Assembly (NCBI RefSeq): GCF_040779325.2
Contig: NZ_JBFONT020000007.1
Coordinates: forward strand, 1-64,000
Source: Aestuariibius violaceus
Lineage (GTDB): Bacteria; Pseudomonadota; Alphaproteobacteria; Rhodobacterales; Rhodobacteraceae
Direction: 5' to 3'
DNA: 64,000 bases
A program made the translations under genes and the position numbers. Of the stretch, positions 43,949-52,733 are shown piece after piece; position 1 is the first letter of the stretch, and each line of letters opens with the position of its first letter. The notes beneath the pieces were generated by a model that was not told the origin of the DNA, made no database searches, and saw nothing but the letters and a program-made list of their open reading frames with translations.

Positions 43949-44061
43949 GGGTCCCCAAGGCACATCCGTGATCACCACCCGATTTTCGCAACCCTGCCCC
44001 TTGAAAGCGCCCCGCTTTTAAGCGACGCACAGTTTCGGAAGATGCAAGGGTCGAGGTCGGC

Positions 44062-44568
44062 ATGGCGAAGAACTCCCAACACGACAGCGATGTCAGTTTC
44101 ATTCAGGCTCTGGCAGAACTGCTGCGAGAGAACGATCTGACCGAGCTGCGAGTCAAACGGGACTACGCGGAAAATGACGCCCTGGATGTCCGGGTCAGTC
44201 GGGCCGCGCCGCCCGCCGCAGTGCCCGCCCCAATTGTTCATGCCGCTCCGCAGCCCTCCGCACCTGCGGCAGAACCCCGCCAACCGGACGCATCACAGGA
44301 CACAGCTAGTGCCCCTGAAGATCCTGCCTCCCACCCCGGTGCCATCACCTCCCCCATGGTCGGTACTGCCTATCTGCAGCCGGAACCCGGCGCCCCGGCA
44401 TTTGTCTCGATTGGTCAGCAGGTCAAGGAAGGCGACACCCTTCTTATCGTCGAGGCGATGAAGACGATGAACCAGATCCCGGCCCCCCGAGCGGGAACCG
44501 TGAAGCGGATTCTGATCGAAGATGGCGCCCCGGTGGAGTATGGCGCGCCGCTCATGATCCTCGAATGA
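44062..44568 (+). CDS. accB: Acetyl-CoA carboxylase biotin carboxyl carrier protein
   Basis: The 168-residue carrier holds the biotin of acetyl-CoA carboxylase in fatty acid synthesis. The biotinylated Lys is in VEAMKTMNQIPAP, and the barrel ends APLMILE. The N-terminal helix domain (VSFIQALAELLRENDLTELR) is joined by an Ala/Pro linker. The stop overlaps the accC start (ATGATG), which is typical translational coupling. Confidence 0.95.
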   Translation: MAKNSQHDSDVSFIQALAELLRENDLTELRVKRDYAENDALDVRVSRAAPPAAVPAPIVHAAPQPSAPAAEPRQPDASQDTASAPEDPASHPGAITSPMVGTAYLQPEPGAPAFVSIGQQVKEGDTLLIVEAMKTMNQIPAPRAGTVKRILIEDGAPVEYGAPLMILE

Positions 44569-45914
44569 TGTTCGAGAAAATCTTGATCGCAAACCGGGGC
44601 GAGATCGCCCTCCGCGTCGTCCGTGCGGCCCGCGAGATGGGGATCCACACCGTTGCGGTTCATTCCACCGCCGATGCGGATGCGATGCATGTGAGGATGG
44701 CCGACGAGTCAGTCTGTATCGGCCCGCCACCTTCGCCACAGAGCTATCTGTCGATCCCCGCCATCATCTCGGCCTGCGAAATCACCGGCGCCCAGGCGAT
44801 CCACCCGGGCTATGGCTTCTTGTCGGAGAATGCGAATTTCGTACAGATCGTTGAGGATCACGGGCTGACCTTCATCGGTCCGACGGCCGAGCATATCCGC
44901 ATCATGGGCGACAAGATCACCGCTAAGGATACGATGAAGGCCCTTGGCGTCCCATGCGTGCCTGGCTCCGACGGCGGCGTCCCGACGCTGGAGGATGCGC
45001 GCCGGATCGCGGGCGAAATTGGCTATCCGGTCATCATCAAGGCCACCGCGGGCGGCGGCGGGCGCGGCATGAAGGTGGCCCAGGATGCCGATGCGCTTGA
45101 TGTGGCCTTTGGCGCGGCCCGGTCGGAGGCCAAGGCCGCGTTCGGCAACGACGAGGTCTATATCGAAAAGTACCTCACCACCCCGCGCCATATCGAGATT
45201 CAGGTCTTCGGCGACGGAAAGGGCAACGCCGTGCATCTGGGCGAGCGGGATTGCTCGCTGCAGCGCCGCCATCAGAAGGTCTTCGAAGAAGCGCCCGGCC
45301 CTGCCATCGACGCCGACACGCGTGCCGAGATCGGCCGGGTTTGCGCAGATGCAGTCGCCCGGATCAACTATATTGGCGCCGGCACGATCGAGTTTCTTTA
45401 CGAGAACGGCGAATTCTACTTTATCGAAATGAACACCCGCCTGCAGGTCGAACACCCGGTGACCGAGGCGATCTTCCGTCAGGACCTGGTACGCGAGCAG
45501 ATCCGCGTGGCAGCCGGGCTACCGATGTCCTTCACCCAGGACGACCTGGAGATCGACGGCCACGCGATCGAGGTGCGGATCAACGCCGAGAAGCTCCCGA
45601 ATTTCTCCCCCTCGCCAGGCCGCATCTCGCAATACCACGCACCCGGCGGCCTTGGCGTGCGGATCGACAGTGCGCTCTACGATGGCTATTCGATCCCGCC
45701 TTACTACGACAGTCTGATCGGCAAGTTGATCGTCCATGGACGCGACCGGCCCGAGGCGCTGGCGCGTCTGCAGCGGGCGCTCAACGAGCTGATCGTCGAC
45801 GGGGTCGAAACGACAGTGCCTCTCTTCCACGCGCTTCTAGCCGAGCCGGACATCCAGAAGGGCGATTACAACATTCATTGGCTCGAAGAGTGGTTGCGCG
45901 CCAATATAGGCTAG
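44565..45914 (+). CDS. accC: Acetyl-CoA carboxylase, biotin carboxylase subunit
   Basis: The 449-residue ATP-grasp enzyme carboxylates the biotin on AccB. Motifs are KILIANRGEIALRVVRAAR, the glycine-rich ATP loop KATAGGGGRGMKVA, GERDCSLQRRHQKVFEEAPG and FIEMNTRLQVEHPVTE. It begins with ATGATG, so the exact start may be 44565 or 44568. Complete and typical in length. Confidence 0.95.
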   Translation: MMFEKILIANRGEIALRVVRAAREMGIHTVAVHSTADADAMHVRMADESVCIGPPPSPQSYLSIPAIISACEITGAQAIHPGYGFLSENANFVQIVEDHGLTFIGPTAEHIRIMGDKITAKDTMKALGVPCVPGSDGGVPTLEDARRIAGEIGYPVIIKATAGGGGRGMKVAQDADALDVAFGAARSEAKAAFGNDEVYIEKYLTTPRHIEIQVFGDGKGNAVHLGERDCSLQRRHQKVFEEAPGPAIDADTRAEIGRVCADAVARINYIGAGTIEFLYENGEFYFIEMNTRLQVEHPVTEAIFRQDLVREQIRVAAGLPMSFTQDDLEIDGHAIEVRINAEKLPNFSPSPGRISQYHAPGGLGVRIDSALYDGYSIPPYYDSLIGKLIVHGRDRPEALARLQRALNELIVDGVETTVPLFHALLAEPDIQKGDYNIHWLEEWLRANIG

Positions 45915-45918
45915 CCCT

Positions 45919-46566
45919 GTGATTGGTCGGCAGCACCTTACCGTTGAGCTTCTGCTTCATGCCTACTCTTCCGGCGTCTTTCCGATGTCGGAGAGCCGGG
46001 AAAATCAGGATGTCTTCTGGGTGGATCCACGTCGGCGGGGCATCTTCCCTCTGGACGGGTTCCGGATCTCACGCTCCCTCCGCCGACGGATCCTACAGAA
46101 CCGCTACACGATGAGTGCGGACCAGGCGTTCAACGATGTGGTGGCAGGCTGCGCAGATCGGGACGAGACCTGGATCAACGCGACGATTGCAGACCTCTAC
46201 GCGCAGCTCCACGACGGTGGTTTTGCCCATTCGGTGGAGGTTTGGGAAGACGGAGAGCTTGTGGGCGGTGTCTATGGCGTTGTCATCGGCGCGGCGTTTT
46301 TTGGGGAAAGCATGTTCTCCCGGCGGACTGATGCATCGAAAATCGCGCTGGCCTATCTGATCGATCGATTACGGACGGGCGGCTTTCGGCTGTTCGATAC
46401 ACAGTTCCTGACAGATCACCTCGCCAGTCTCGGCGCTGTCGAAATCACACGCGCCATCTATAAGCGTATGCTTTCGGATGCAGTCGGGAAGGAGGCCGAT
46501 TTCGATTGTTACGAAACAGAGCCGACGCCTCAGGAGATCATACAGCGCAACACCCAAACATCGTAG
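45919..46566 (+). CDS. aat: Leucyl/phenylalanyl-tRNA--protein transferase
   Basis: The 215-residue enzyme adds Leu or Phe to N-terminal Arg/Lys, marking proteins for ClpAP degradation. LLHAYSSGVFPMSESRENQDVFWVDP and GGVYGVVIGAAFFGESMF are the conserved blocks, with LFDTQFLTDHLASLGAVEI later. The start is a GTG 4 bp after the accC stop. It is convergent with the DUF2155 gene, overlapping it by 37 bp at the 3' end. Confidence 0.93.
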   Translation: MIGRQHLTVELLLHAYSSGVFPMSESRENQDVFWVDPRRRGIFPLDGFRISRSLRRRILQNRYTMSADQAFNDVVAGCADRDETWINATIADLYAQLHDGGFAHSVEVWEDGELVGGVYGVVIGAAFFGESMFSRRTDASKIALAYLIDRLRTGGFRLFDTQFLTDHLASLGAVEITRAIYKRMLSDAVGKEADFDCYETEPTPQEIIQRNTQTS

Positions 46567-46895
46567 CGCGGGTGATCAAGCGGATTGAGCGCTGGCGCCG
46601 AAGCGATCATCCATCCCTGATAGGCCGCTTTCGTCGCCCCGCGAACCGAAATCGTGAGGAATGCATAAGCATCGCCCGATGGATTCTCCGCCGGATAGCG
46701 GCATTCCTGAAGTGTGACTTGGATACGGCCAGCGGCCTGCGCCTCGCCCGAGAAGATCTCAAGGTCGGTCAGTTCGCCACTAACCTTGTCTAGCACGCGA
46801 ACCACGCCGCCGGGGGCCTGAGACGTCTCTTCAGGGGTCTGGGCGGAAACACTTCCAACCGCGAAGAGAGCAACAAGTGCGGCAACCCACCTCAT
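46530..46895 (-). CDS. DUF2155 protein, exported
   Basis: The 121-residue product has a signal peptide (RWVAALVALFAVGSVSA, cleavage near residue 19). The mature part VVRVLDKVSGELTDLEIFSG, LQECRYPAENPSGDAYAFL and AYQGWMIASAPALNPLDHPR is the DUF2155 pattern, a small periplasmic domain found next to NDUFA12 genes in alphaproteobacteria. Its role is not established. The ATG overlaps the NDUFA12 stop by 4 bp. The frame is open upstream, but only as a shadow of the neighbour. Confidence 0.85.
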   Translation of the reverse strand: MRWVAALVALFAVGSVSAQTPEETSQAPGGVVRVLDKVSGELTDLEIFSGEAQAAGRIQVTLQECRYPAENPSGDAYAFLTISVRGATKAAYQGWMIASAPALNPLDHPRYDVWVLRCMIS

Positions 46896-47275
46896 TCCGG
46901 TGACCACGCCTCGTAGTCGGTCTGCGGCTTCGGGTCTGACCGACGGATCGATCCGGGCGGAGCGTAAGCGGCAGGTGTTCCGGTCATATTCGGGATATGC
47001 GGCTTCTCCCAAGCTTTCTTGGGCAGCGGGCTTTCCGTTGGCGGCTCGTCCCAGGTGTGGTGCAGCCAACCATGCCAGTCGGGGCTGACCTTGCTCGCCT
47101 CGGCCTCGCCGTTGAAGATCACCCAGCGGCGCTTTCCGCCATCGGTCTGATAATAGACGTTGCCGTCGGTATCCTCGCCAACCTTCTCTCCCCGCCGCCA
47201 GGTGAAAATCTGAGTGCCGATCGTCTGGCCGTTCCACCACGTCAGGATACGTCCCAGGAAGGTCTTAAGGCCCAT
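46892..47275 (-). CDS. NDUFA12-family complex I accessory subunit
   Basis: The 127-residue product resembles the supernumerary complex I subunit NDUFA12 (B17.2). Conserved segments are GTDxDGNVYY-like GEDTDGNVYYQTDGGKRRWV, PDWHGWLHHTWDEPP and KPHIPNMTGTPAAYAPPGS. It would act at the peripheral arm of NADH:quinone oxidoreductase. It is the first gene of the pair with DUF2155. Confidence 0.9.
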   Translation of the reverse strand: MGLKTFLGRILTWWNGQTIGTQIFTWRRGEKVGEDTDGNVYYQTDGGKRRWVIFNGEAEASKVSPDWHGWLHHTWDEPPTESPLPKKAWEKPHIPNMTGTPAAYAPPGSIRRSDPKPQTDYEAWSPE

Positions 47276-47420
47276 ATCGCGTCGCTCCTTCTCTCAGGGC
47301 GTTCTATGCCGCAACGCCGGCATCGGGTCCAGTCCGAGGACGCAGAGTGATTGCCTTCGTCACGACGACGCAGCATCTTTCCCCGATCCGGATGGCGAAA
47401 TGAATCACCGGTCGTTCGCT

Positions 47421-47792
47421 TCAATCAGGCAAAACCGCCGTCACTTCGATCTCTATCCGGTCTTTGGGATCGAGCAGGTTCGCCTCGATAACGGTCGCCG
47501 CGGGTGGATGAGCGCCAAACGCTTCGCGCAAAAGCGGCCAGCACGGCTCGAAATCGGCTATGTCCGGAAGGTAGTAGGTCACACGCACTACATGCGCCAT
47601 ATCGGTGCCGGCTTCTTCCAGCGCAGATCGAATGACCGTGAGCGCCGATTGGCATTGTCCGACGACATCCTCGGGAATGTCGTCTCCTTGTGCGCAGGTT
47701 CCGGCAACATAGACAGTTCCGCCAGCCACGACGGCACGGCAATAGCCGACCTTCGGCTCAAACGGGCCGCCGCTGCGGATACGCCGGATCAT
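47421..47792 (-). CDS. RidA-family (YjgF) protein
   Basis: The 123-residue product resembles RidA, which hydrolyses reactive enamine/imine intermediates. GYCRAVVAGGTVYVAGTCAQ and ADFEPCWPLLREAF with RIEIEVTAV form the conserved core, and the usual C-terminal Arg of the active site lies in the VRVTYYLPD region. The start overlaps the clpX stop by 4 bp, so it may be expressed with clpX. The substrate is unknown. Confidence 0.88.
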   Translation of the reverse strand: MIRRIRSGGPFEPKVGYCRAVVAGGTVYVAGTCAQGDDIPEDVVGQCQSALTVIRSALEEAGTDMAHVVRVTYYLPDIADFEPCWPLLREAFGAHPPAATVIEANLLDPKDRIEIEVTAVLPD

Positions 47793-49051
47793 CCCGCTGA
47801 GGCCGATTCCTTCTTGCCCTCAGCATAGATCATCAGCGGCGCAGCATCTGACATGACCGCCTCGTCATTGACGACCACCTCGTTGACGGCATCCATACCG
47901 GGAAGGTCGAACATGGTGTCGAGGAGGATATCCTCGAGGATCGACCGCAGACCTCGCGCACCGGTCTTGCGCTCGATCGCCCGCTTTGAGATCGCCTTGA
48001 GGGCTTCTTCCGTGAAGGTCAGTTTGGTATCCTCAAGCTCGAACAGACGCTGGTACTGCTTGACCAAGGCGTTCTTCGGCTGCGTCAGGATCGTGACGAG
48101 CGCATCCTCGTCCAGATCCTCCAGCGTCGCAATCACCGGAAGGCGGCCGACAAATTCCGGGATCAGACCGAATTTCAGCAGGTCCTCTGGTTCCAGATCC
48201 CCAAAGATCTCCCCCACACCGCGGCTATCATTGTCGCGCACATCCGCCCCGAAGCCCATTGCGCTGCCCTTACCGCGCTGCGCGATGATCTTGTCGAGGC
48301 CCGCGAAGGCGCCGCCGCAGATGAAAAGAATGTTCGTCGTGTCGACCTGCAGGAATTCCTGCTGCGGATGCTTGCGCCCACCCTGCGGCGGCACAGAGGC
48401 GACGGTGCCCTCCATGATCTTCAGAAGCGCTTGCTGAACCCCTTCACCCGAAACGTCGCGGGTGATCGAGGGGTTGTCCGACTTGCGGGTGATCTTGTCG
48501 ACCTCGTCGATATAGACGATGCCGCGCTGCGCGCGTTCGACATTGTATTCACTGGCTTGCAGAAGCTTGAGGATGATGTTCTCGACATCCTCGCCGACAT
48601 AGCCCGCTTCGGTCAGTGTTGTCGCGTCAGCCATCGTGAACGGAACATCGAGAATACGCGCGAGTGTCTGGGCGAGCAGAGTTTTGCCGCAGCCCGTCGG
48701 CCCGATCAGCAGGATGTTCGACTTGGCCAGCTCGATATCGGACGACTTCGAGGAGTGATTCAACCTCTTGTAGTGGTTGTGAACCGCTACGGAGAGGACG
48801 CGTTTCGCGTGCCCCTGGCCGATCACATAATCGTCCAAGACCTCGCAGATCTCCTTCGGGGTCGGCACTCCGTCCGAGGCTTTAAGCCCGGCACTCTTCG
48901 TCTCTTCACGGATGATATCCATGCAGAGTTCAACGCACTCGTCGCAAATGAACACGGTCGGGCCGGCAATAAGCTTGCGAACTTCGTGCTGACTCTTCCC
49001 GCAGAAGCTGCAGTAGAGCGTGTTCTTGCTGTCGCCACTTGAGTTGGACAT
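47789..49051 (-). CDS. clpX: ClpX, ATPase subunit of ClpXP protease
   Basis: The 420-residue AAA+ unfoldase has the zinc-binding domain YCSFCGKSQHEVRKLIAG...FICDECVELC, Walker A GPTGCGKTLLA, Walker B IVYIDEVDKI, and the pore loop YVGEDVENII. The ATG at 49051 is preceded by GAGGAT; an upstream in-frame ATG at 49090 was not preferred. It recognises and feeds substrates to ClpP, encoded upstream on the same strand. Confidence 0.96.
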   Translation of the reverse strand: MSNSSGDSKNTLYCSFCGKSQHEVRKLIAGPTVFICDECVELCMDIIREETKSAGLKASDGVPTPKEICEVLDDYVIGQGHAKRVLSVAVHNHYKRLNHSSKSSDIELAKSNILLIGPTGCGKTLLAQTLARILDVPFTMADATTLTEAGYVGEDVENIILKLLQASEYNVERAQRGIVYIDEVDKITRKSDNPSITRDVSGEGVQQALLKIMEGTVASVPPQGGRKHPQQEFLQVDTTNILFICGGAFAGLDKIIAQRGKGSAMGFGADVRDNDSRGVGEIFGDLEPEDLLKFGLIPEFVGRLPVIATLEDLDEDALVTILTQPKNALVKQYQRLFELEDTKLTFTEEALKAISKRAIERKTGARGLRSILEDILLDTMFDLPGMDAVNEVVVNDEAVMSDAAPLMIYAEGKKESASAG

Positions 49052-49184
49052 GGGCAATCCTCGGTGACATTCCCACCTGGCGCCGGACACCCGGCGCCTT
49101 GTCGTTTCCGCAGACTAGGCTAGCGCATTCGCGGCCACAACGTCTAATTGGCCGTCCTGACGTCAATGTCGCGCGCTGTTGATC

Positions 49185-49817
49185 TCAGTCCTCGCTCTCT
49201 TCGCCCTTGCTGCGATTCTCAACGATTTCATCGATCAAGCCCCAGTCCTTCGCCTCTTCGGGGGACATGAAGTTGTCGCGCTCAAGGGCCCCTTCGACCT
49301 CTTCCAGCGCCCGTCCAGTATGCTTTACGTAGATCTCGTTCAGCCGCTGCTTGAGCTTCTGGGTCTCCTGGGCATGGATCATGATGTCGGTCGCTTGGCC
49401 CTGGTAGCCGCCGGACGGCTGGTGGACCATGATCCGGGAATTCGGCAGCGAAAAGCGCATCCCCGGCTCACCCGCTGTCAGAAGAAGCGAGCCCATCGAG
49501 GCCGCCTGCCCGACGACCAGCGTCGAAACCTTTGGGCGGATGTACTGCATCGTGTCGTAGATCGACAGACCCGAGGTCACGACACCACCCGGGGAATTGA
49601 TATACATCGAGATCTCTTTCGACGGGTTGTCGGCCTCAAGGTGCAGAAGCTGGGCGACGATCAGCTGGCTCATCCCGTCATGAACGGGGCCATTCACGAA
49701 GATGATCCGCTCCTTGAGGAGCCGGGAGAAGATGTCGTAGGCGCGTTCCCCGCGCGAGGTCTGCTCGACCACCATCGGGACGAGATTCATGTAGGTTTGT
49801 GCGGGATCTTGCATCAC
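49185..49817 (-). CDS. clpP: ClpP, serine protease subunit
   Basis: The 210-residue protease forms a tetradecameric barrel. The catalytic Ser is in GQAASMGSLLL, His in NSRIMVHQPSGG and Asp in LERDNFMSPEEA. YINSPGGVVTSGL is the conserved strand-turn. It is upstream of clpX with a 133-bp gap, the usual order. Confidence 0.96.
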   Translation of the reverse strand: MMQDPAQTYMNLVPMVVEQTSRGERAYDIFSRLLKERIIFVNGPVHDGMSQLIVAQLLHLEADNPSKEISMYINSPGGVVTSGLSIYDTMQYIRPKVSTLVVGQAASMGSLLLTAGEPGMRFSLPNSRIMVHQPSGGYQGQATDIMIHAQETQKLKQRLNEIYVKHTGRALEEVEGALERDNFMSPEEAKDWGLIDEIVENRSKGEESED

Positions 49818-49935
49818 GGGTGCCTGCCTTTGGGAGGAAACTGGTCATTGCGGTTCGCGAGACAGTAGTGACCGCTATGGTGGCCTTCAAGGGCCATTGC
49901 ATTGACGGACCTGCCTCTGCCATGTAATGTAAGCC

Positions 49936-50259
49936 ATGACTTACGAAGCTGCAATAGCCGCCTTGGCCGACCCCTCCCGACGCACGATCATGGAATGCCT
50001 GCGCACGGGGCCTATGCCAGTCGGCGCGCTTGCCGAAGGGCTTCCGATCAGCCGGCCGGCCGTTTCGCAGCATCTAAAAGTATTAAGCGATGCGGGGCTT
50101 CTGACCGTGACGACCGAAGGAACCAAACGCATCTATGCCATATCGCCCGATGGCGTCGAGGCGCTGAGAACCTATCTGGACGAACTCTGGAGCGATGCGC
50201 TGACCGCCTTCGCAGACCATGCCGACCGCGACAGGAAAGGAGCAAAGGATGAGCGATAA
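49936..50259 (+). CDS. ArsR/SmtB-type HTH regulator
   Basis: The 107-residue winged-helix protein has ALADPSRRTIMECLRTGP and ISRPAVSQHLKVLSDAGLL as helices 1-4, and a wing VTTEGTKRIYAIS. No metal-binding Cys cluster is seen, so it is the kind that pairs with SRPBCC proteins rather than a metal sensor. It overlaps the next gene by 11 bp and is divergent from clpP. Confidence 0.9.
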   Translation: MTYEAAIAALADPSRRTIMECLRTGPMPVGALAEGLPISRPAVSQHLKVLSDAGLLTVTTEGTKRIYAISPDGVEALRTYLDELWSDALTAFADHADRDRKGAKDER

Positions 50260-50662
50260 CGGGATCCGCAAGCACGTCAGCGTTGCCCTTCCCCGGGACG
50301 AGGCATTTCGCGTTTTCGTCGAAGAGATCGGCGCGTGGTGGCCGAAGAACCGCGATCCGGAGAAGGTTCGCTTGAAACCGGGCTTTGGCGGATCGCTAAT
50401 CCGGGAGACGCCGGACGGCGAAGAAGAAGAACTGGCCAAGATCACTGAATGGGAACCGGGCGAACGCCTGGTGCTCACCTGGACGCACGGTGATGACGCG
50501 ATCGAGCTTGAGCTGACCTTCACCGAGACGGCTGAGGGCACCCGGATTGACTTGCGTGAACTCCCGCTTCTGCCGCTTACCGACGCCGTCGCCGCCTGCC
50601 GCTGGCTGCCGGACCCGCGTTGGGTCCTGATGCGTTTTGCGGCCTACCCGGTCATCGCCTGA
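50249..50662 (+). CDS. SRPBCC/AHSA1-domain protein
   Basis: The 137-residue product has the START-like ligand-binding fold: VALPRDEAFRVFVEEIGAWW, KPGFGGSLIRETPDG, EWEPGERLVLTWTHGDDAIEL and LTFTETAEGTRIDL. The ligand is unknown. ATG 50249 is preceded by GGAAAGGAG. It is coupled with the ArsR-type gene, a common pair. Confidence 0.88.
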   Translation: MSDNGIRKHVSVALPRDEAFRVFVEEIGAWWPKNRDPEKVRLKPGFGGSLIRETPDGEEEELAKITEWEPGERLVLTWTHGDDAIELELTFTETAEGTRIDLRELPLLPLTDAVAACRWLPDPRWVLMRFAAYPVIA

Positions 50663-50719
50663 CCCTTGATCGCCTGACATTGCGCCCCACCCTTGCTGCA
50701 AGGCAGGACCGGAGAGCGC

Positions 50720-51928
50720 ATGATCGATTTTCCCGCAAGCAGAGAGGCTGCGCTTGCACGTTTTGAGGCCTTTCTCCCCGACGCTGGCGAGACCTATGCC
50801 GCCCGGCGCAACTACGATCTGCCCGGACATCCGCACGTCTCTGTCCTGTCTCCTTACATCCGTTACCGCACGGTGACCGAGGAGGAGGTCTTGCGGGCCG
50901 TCCTCAAGAGGCATTCGGCGTCAGATGCGCAGAAGTTCATTCAAGAGGTCTTCTGGCGCACCTACTGGAAAGGCTGGCTGGAGATGCGGCCATCCGTCTG
51001 GCAGAGCTACCGATCCGGCGTCGTTAGCGCCTGGGACCGGGTGCAGACCGAAAGCGGCCTCCGATCGGAGTGGGAGGCGGCCTGCAAGGGCGAGACCGGC
51101 ATCGTTCCTTTCGATCACTGGGCAAAACAACTGGTCGCGGAGAATTACCTGCACAACCACGCCCGGATGTGGTTCGCCTCGATCTGGATCTTCACGCTCC
51201 GCCTGCCATGGGAGCTCGGGGCGGATTTTTTCCTGCGCCACCTGCTCGACGGCGATCCCGCGTCGAATACCCTGTCCTGGCGGTGGGTCGCGGGGTTGCA
51301 GACCAAGGGGAAAAACTACATCGCGCTGGCCTCGAACATCGCGAAGTATACTGAGGGCCGCTTTGATCCCGACGGCCGGCTCGCGCCCGATCCCGCAGCG
51401 CTGGGCGGGCCGCCGCATCCAGAGAAGGAGGCACTTGTGCTGGACGGCGCCTGGGACAGAAGCAAACGAACCGGCCTTCTGATAACCGAAGAAGATCTGT
51501 CACCCGGATGGCTTCTCGATGCCGGGCTCGACCCGGCCGCAATCGCGCATCTCGATGGCCCATCGCGCCGCTCACTGCTGGAGACAAGTCGAGCCGTGAA
51601 GACCTTCGTGCCGGCACTCATGGAGGATGCCGTCGAACGTCTTCCTGACCGCTCTCAAGGGGTCAGCAGTCCTGATCACATCGTCGAGTGGGCCGCATCT
51701 GCCAAGCTCGATCAGATTATAACATCTCATATGCCCACCGGCCCATGCGCCGACAGACTTGCCGGGTTAGAGCGTCAGCTCGCGGACAGACACATCGTCT
51801 TGCGCCAACCGGTTCGACCCTATGATGCGATGACCTGGCCGAAAGCCACCGCAGGGTTCTTCAAGTTCAAGGAAAGCATTCCAAGATTCCTCACGGCGCT
51901 GCGCGACCAGAAACTGGAAGTGGCCTAG
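50720..51928 (+). CDS. Photolyase/cryptochrome-like FAD protein with rearranged domains
   Basis: The 402-residue product has the photolyase FAD-binding helical domain at the N-terminus: VFWRTYWKGWLEMRPSVW, PFDHWAKQLVAENYLHNHARM, FLRHLLDGDPASNTLSWRWVAG and NIAKYTEGRFDPDGRL. In classical photolyases this domain follows an N-terminal Rossmann-like antenna domain, which is absent here. The C-terminal 150 residues (DQIITSHMPTGPCADRLAGL then LRQPVRPYDAMTWPKATAGF) have an alternating alpha/beta look and may be a displaced version of that domain. The ATG at 50720 has GGAGA upstream. Function (repair or light sensing) is unknown. Confidence 0.78.
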   Translation: MIDFPASREAALARFEAFLPDAGETYAARRNYDLPGHPHVSVLSPYIRYRTVTEEEVLRAVLKRHSASDAQKFIQEVFWRTYWKGWLEMRPSVWQSYRSGVVSAWDRVQTESGLRSEWEAACKGETGIVPFDHWAKQLVAENYLHNHARMWFASIWIFTLRLPWELGADFFLRHLLDGDPASNTLSWRWVAGLQTKGKNYIALASNIAKYTEGRFDPDGRLAPDPAALGGPPHPEKEALVLDGAWDRSKRTGLLITEEDLSPGWLLDAGLDPAAIAHLDGPSRRSLLETSRAVKTFVPALMEDAVERLPDRSQGVSSPDHIVEWAASAKLDQIITSHMPTGPCADRLAGLERQLADRHIVLRQPVRPYDAMTWPKATAGFFKFKESIPRFLTALRDQKLEVA

Positions 51929-51932
51929 CCAC

Positions 51933-52490
51933 CTAGATCGAGGACGTGTTGTTCCCGGTAATGACCGCCATCGTGGCATTGTCGGTCATCTCCAAAGCAT
52001 CTCCGTCCTCAAGTTGAAGAAGCTCGGCAAGGCGGACCCGCCCCCGGTTGGCGCGGCTTTTGATCGTGCCGATGGCGACGCCGCACATCTCGGCGGCCTC
52101 CTCGTAGGAAAAGCCCGACGCGCCGACAAGGATCAGCGCCTCTCTCTGTTCGTCAGCCAGCTTCTCGAAGGCACGGCGGAAATCCTTCAGCTGCAGGCGC
52201 CCATCATGGGCGGGTTTCTCCGCCAATCCCGCTGCAAACGCGCCGTCGACATCGGCGACCTCGCGCTTCGCCTTGCGGCGGCCGGTATAGAAGGTGTTGC
52301 GCAGGATGGTGAACAGCCAGGCGCGCAAGTTGGTTCCCGGCTGAAACCGGTCAAAGTTGCTCCACGCCTTCACGAGCGTGTCCTGAACGAGATCATCGGC
52401 AGCAGAGCCGTTGCGTGAAAGCGACAACGCAAATGCCCGCAATGCAGGCAAGTGATCGATCAACTCTTCCTTCGGGTCGCGAGGGGTCAT
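51933..52490 (-). CDS. ecfG: EcfG-type sigma factor (general stress response)
   Basis: The 185-residue ECF sigma factor has region 2 (RAFALSLSRNGSAADDLVQD then TLVKAWSNFDRFQPGTNLRA) and region 4 (REALILVGASGFSYEEAAEM with GVAIGTIKSRANRGRVRL). The adjacent NepR identifies it as EcfG, which drives the alphaproteobacterial stress regulon from GGAAC-N16/17-CGTT promoters. It overlaps nepR by 4 bp. A PhyR gene is not seen in this window. Confidence 0.92.
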   Translation of the reverse strand: MTPRDPKEELIDHLPALRAFALSLSRNGSAADDLVQDTLVKAWSNFDRFQPGTNLRAWLFTILRNTFYTGRRKAKREVADVDGAFAAGLAEKPAHDGRLQLKDFRRAFEKLADEQREALILVGASGFSYEEAAEMCGVAIGTIKSRANRGRVRLAELLQLEDGDALEMTDNATMAVITGNNTSSI

Positions 52491-52657
52491 GCCTCGTCCT
52501 TATCCGGCGTCATGCCCTCGGCATTACCGGACTTGAGGCGGTCCAGAAGCTGCAGAAAGCGATCGGGAAGCTCTTCGTTCAGCGCCTCCTGATAGACGCG
52601 CTTCAGGTTCTCATCGATTTCGTCCTGGATGCGATTGCTTGATTTACTGTCACTCAT
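52487..52657 (-). CDS. nepR: NepR anti-sigma factor
   Basis: The 56-residue product, read directly from the reverse strand, starts MSDSKSSNRIQDEIDENL and continues KRVYQEALNEELPDRFLQL. This is the defining NepR core helix that holds EcfG and is displaced by phosphorylated PhyR. It starts at 52657 and ends at a TGA overlapping the ecfG ATG (ATGA), so the two are translationally coupled. Confidence 0.92.
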   Translation of the reverse strand: MSDSKSSNRIQDEIDENLKRVYQEALNEELPDRFLQLLDRLKSGNAEGMTPDKDEA

Positions 52658-52733
52658 GCGGTGATCGCGATTTGCCTCAAAAGATCAGTTCTGCACGTTT
52701 ATCGCGCACAGTCAGACGAAAGCCAGTCCTAAA

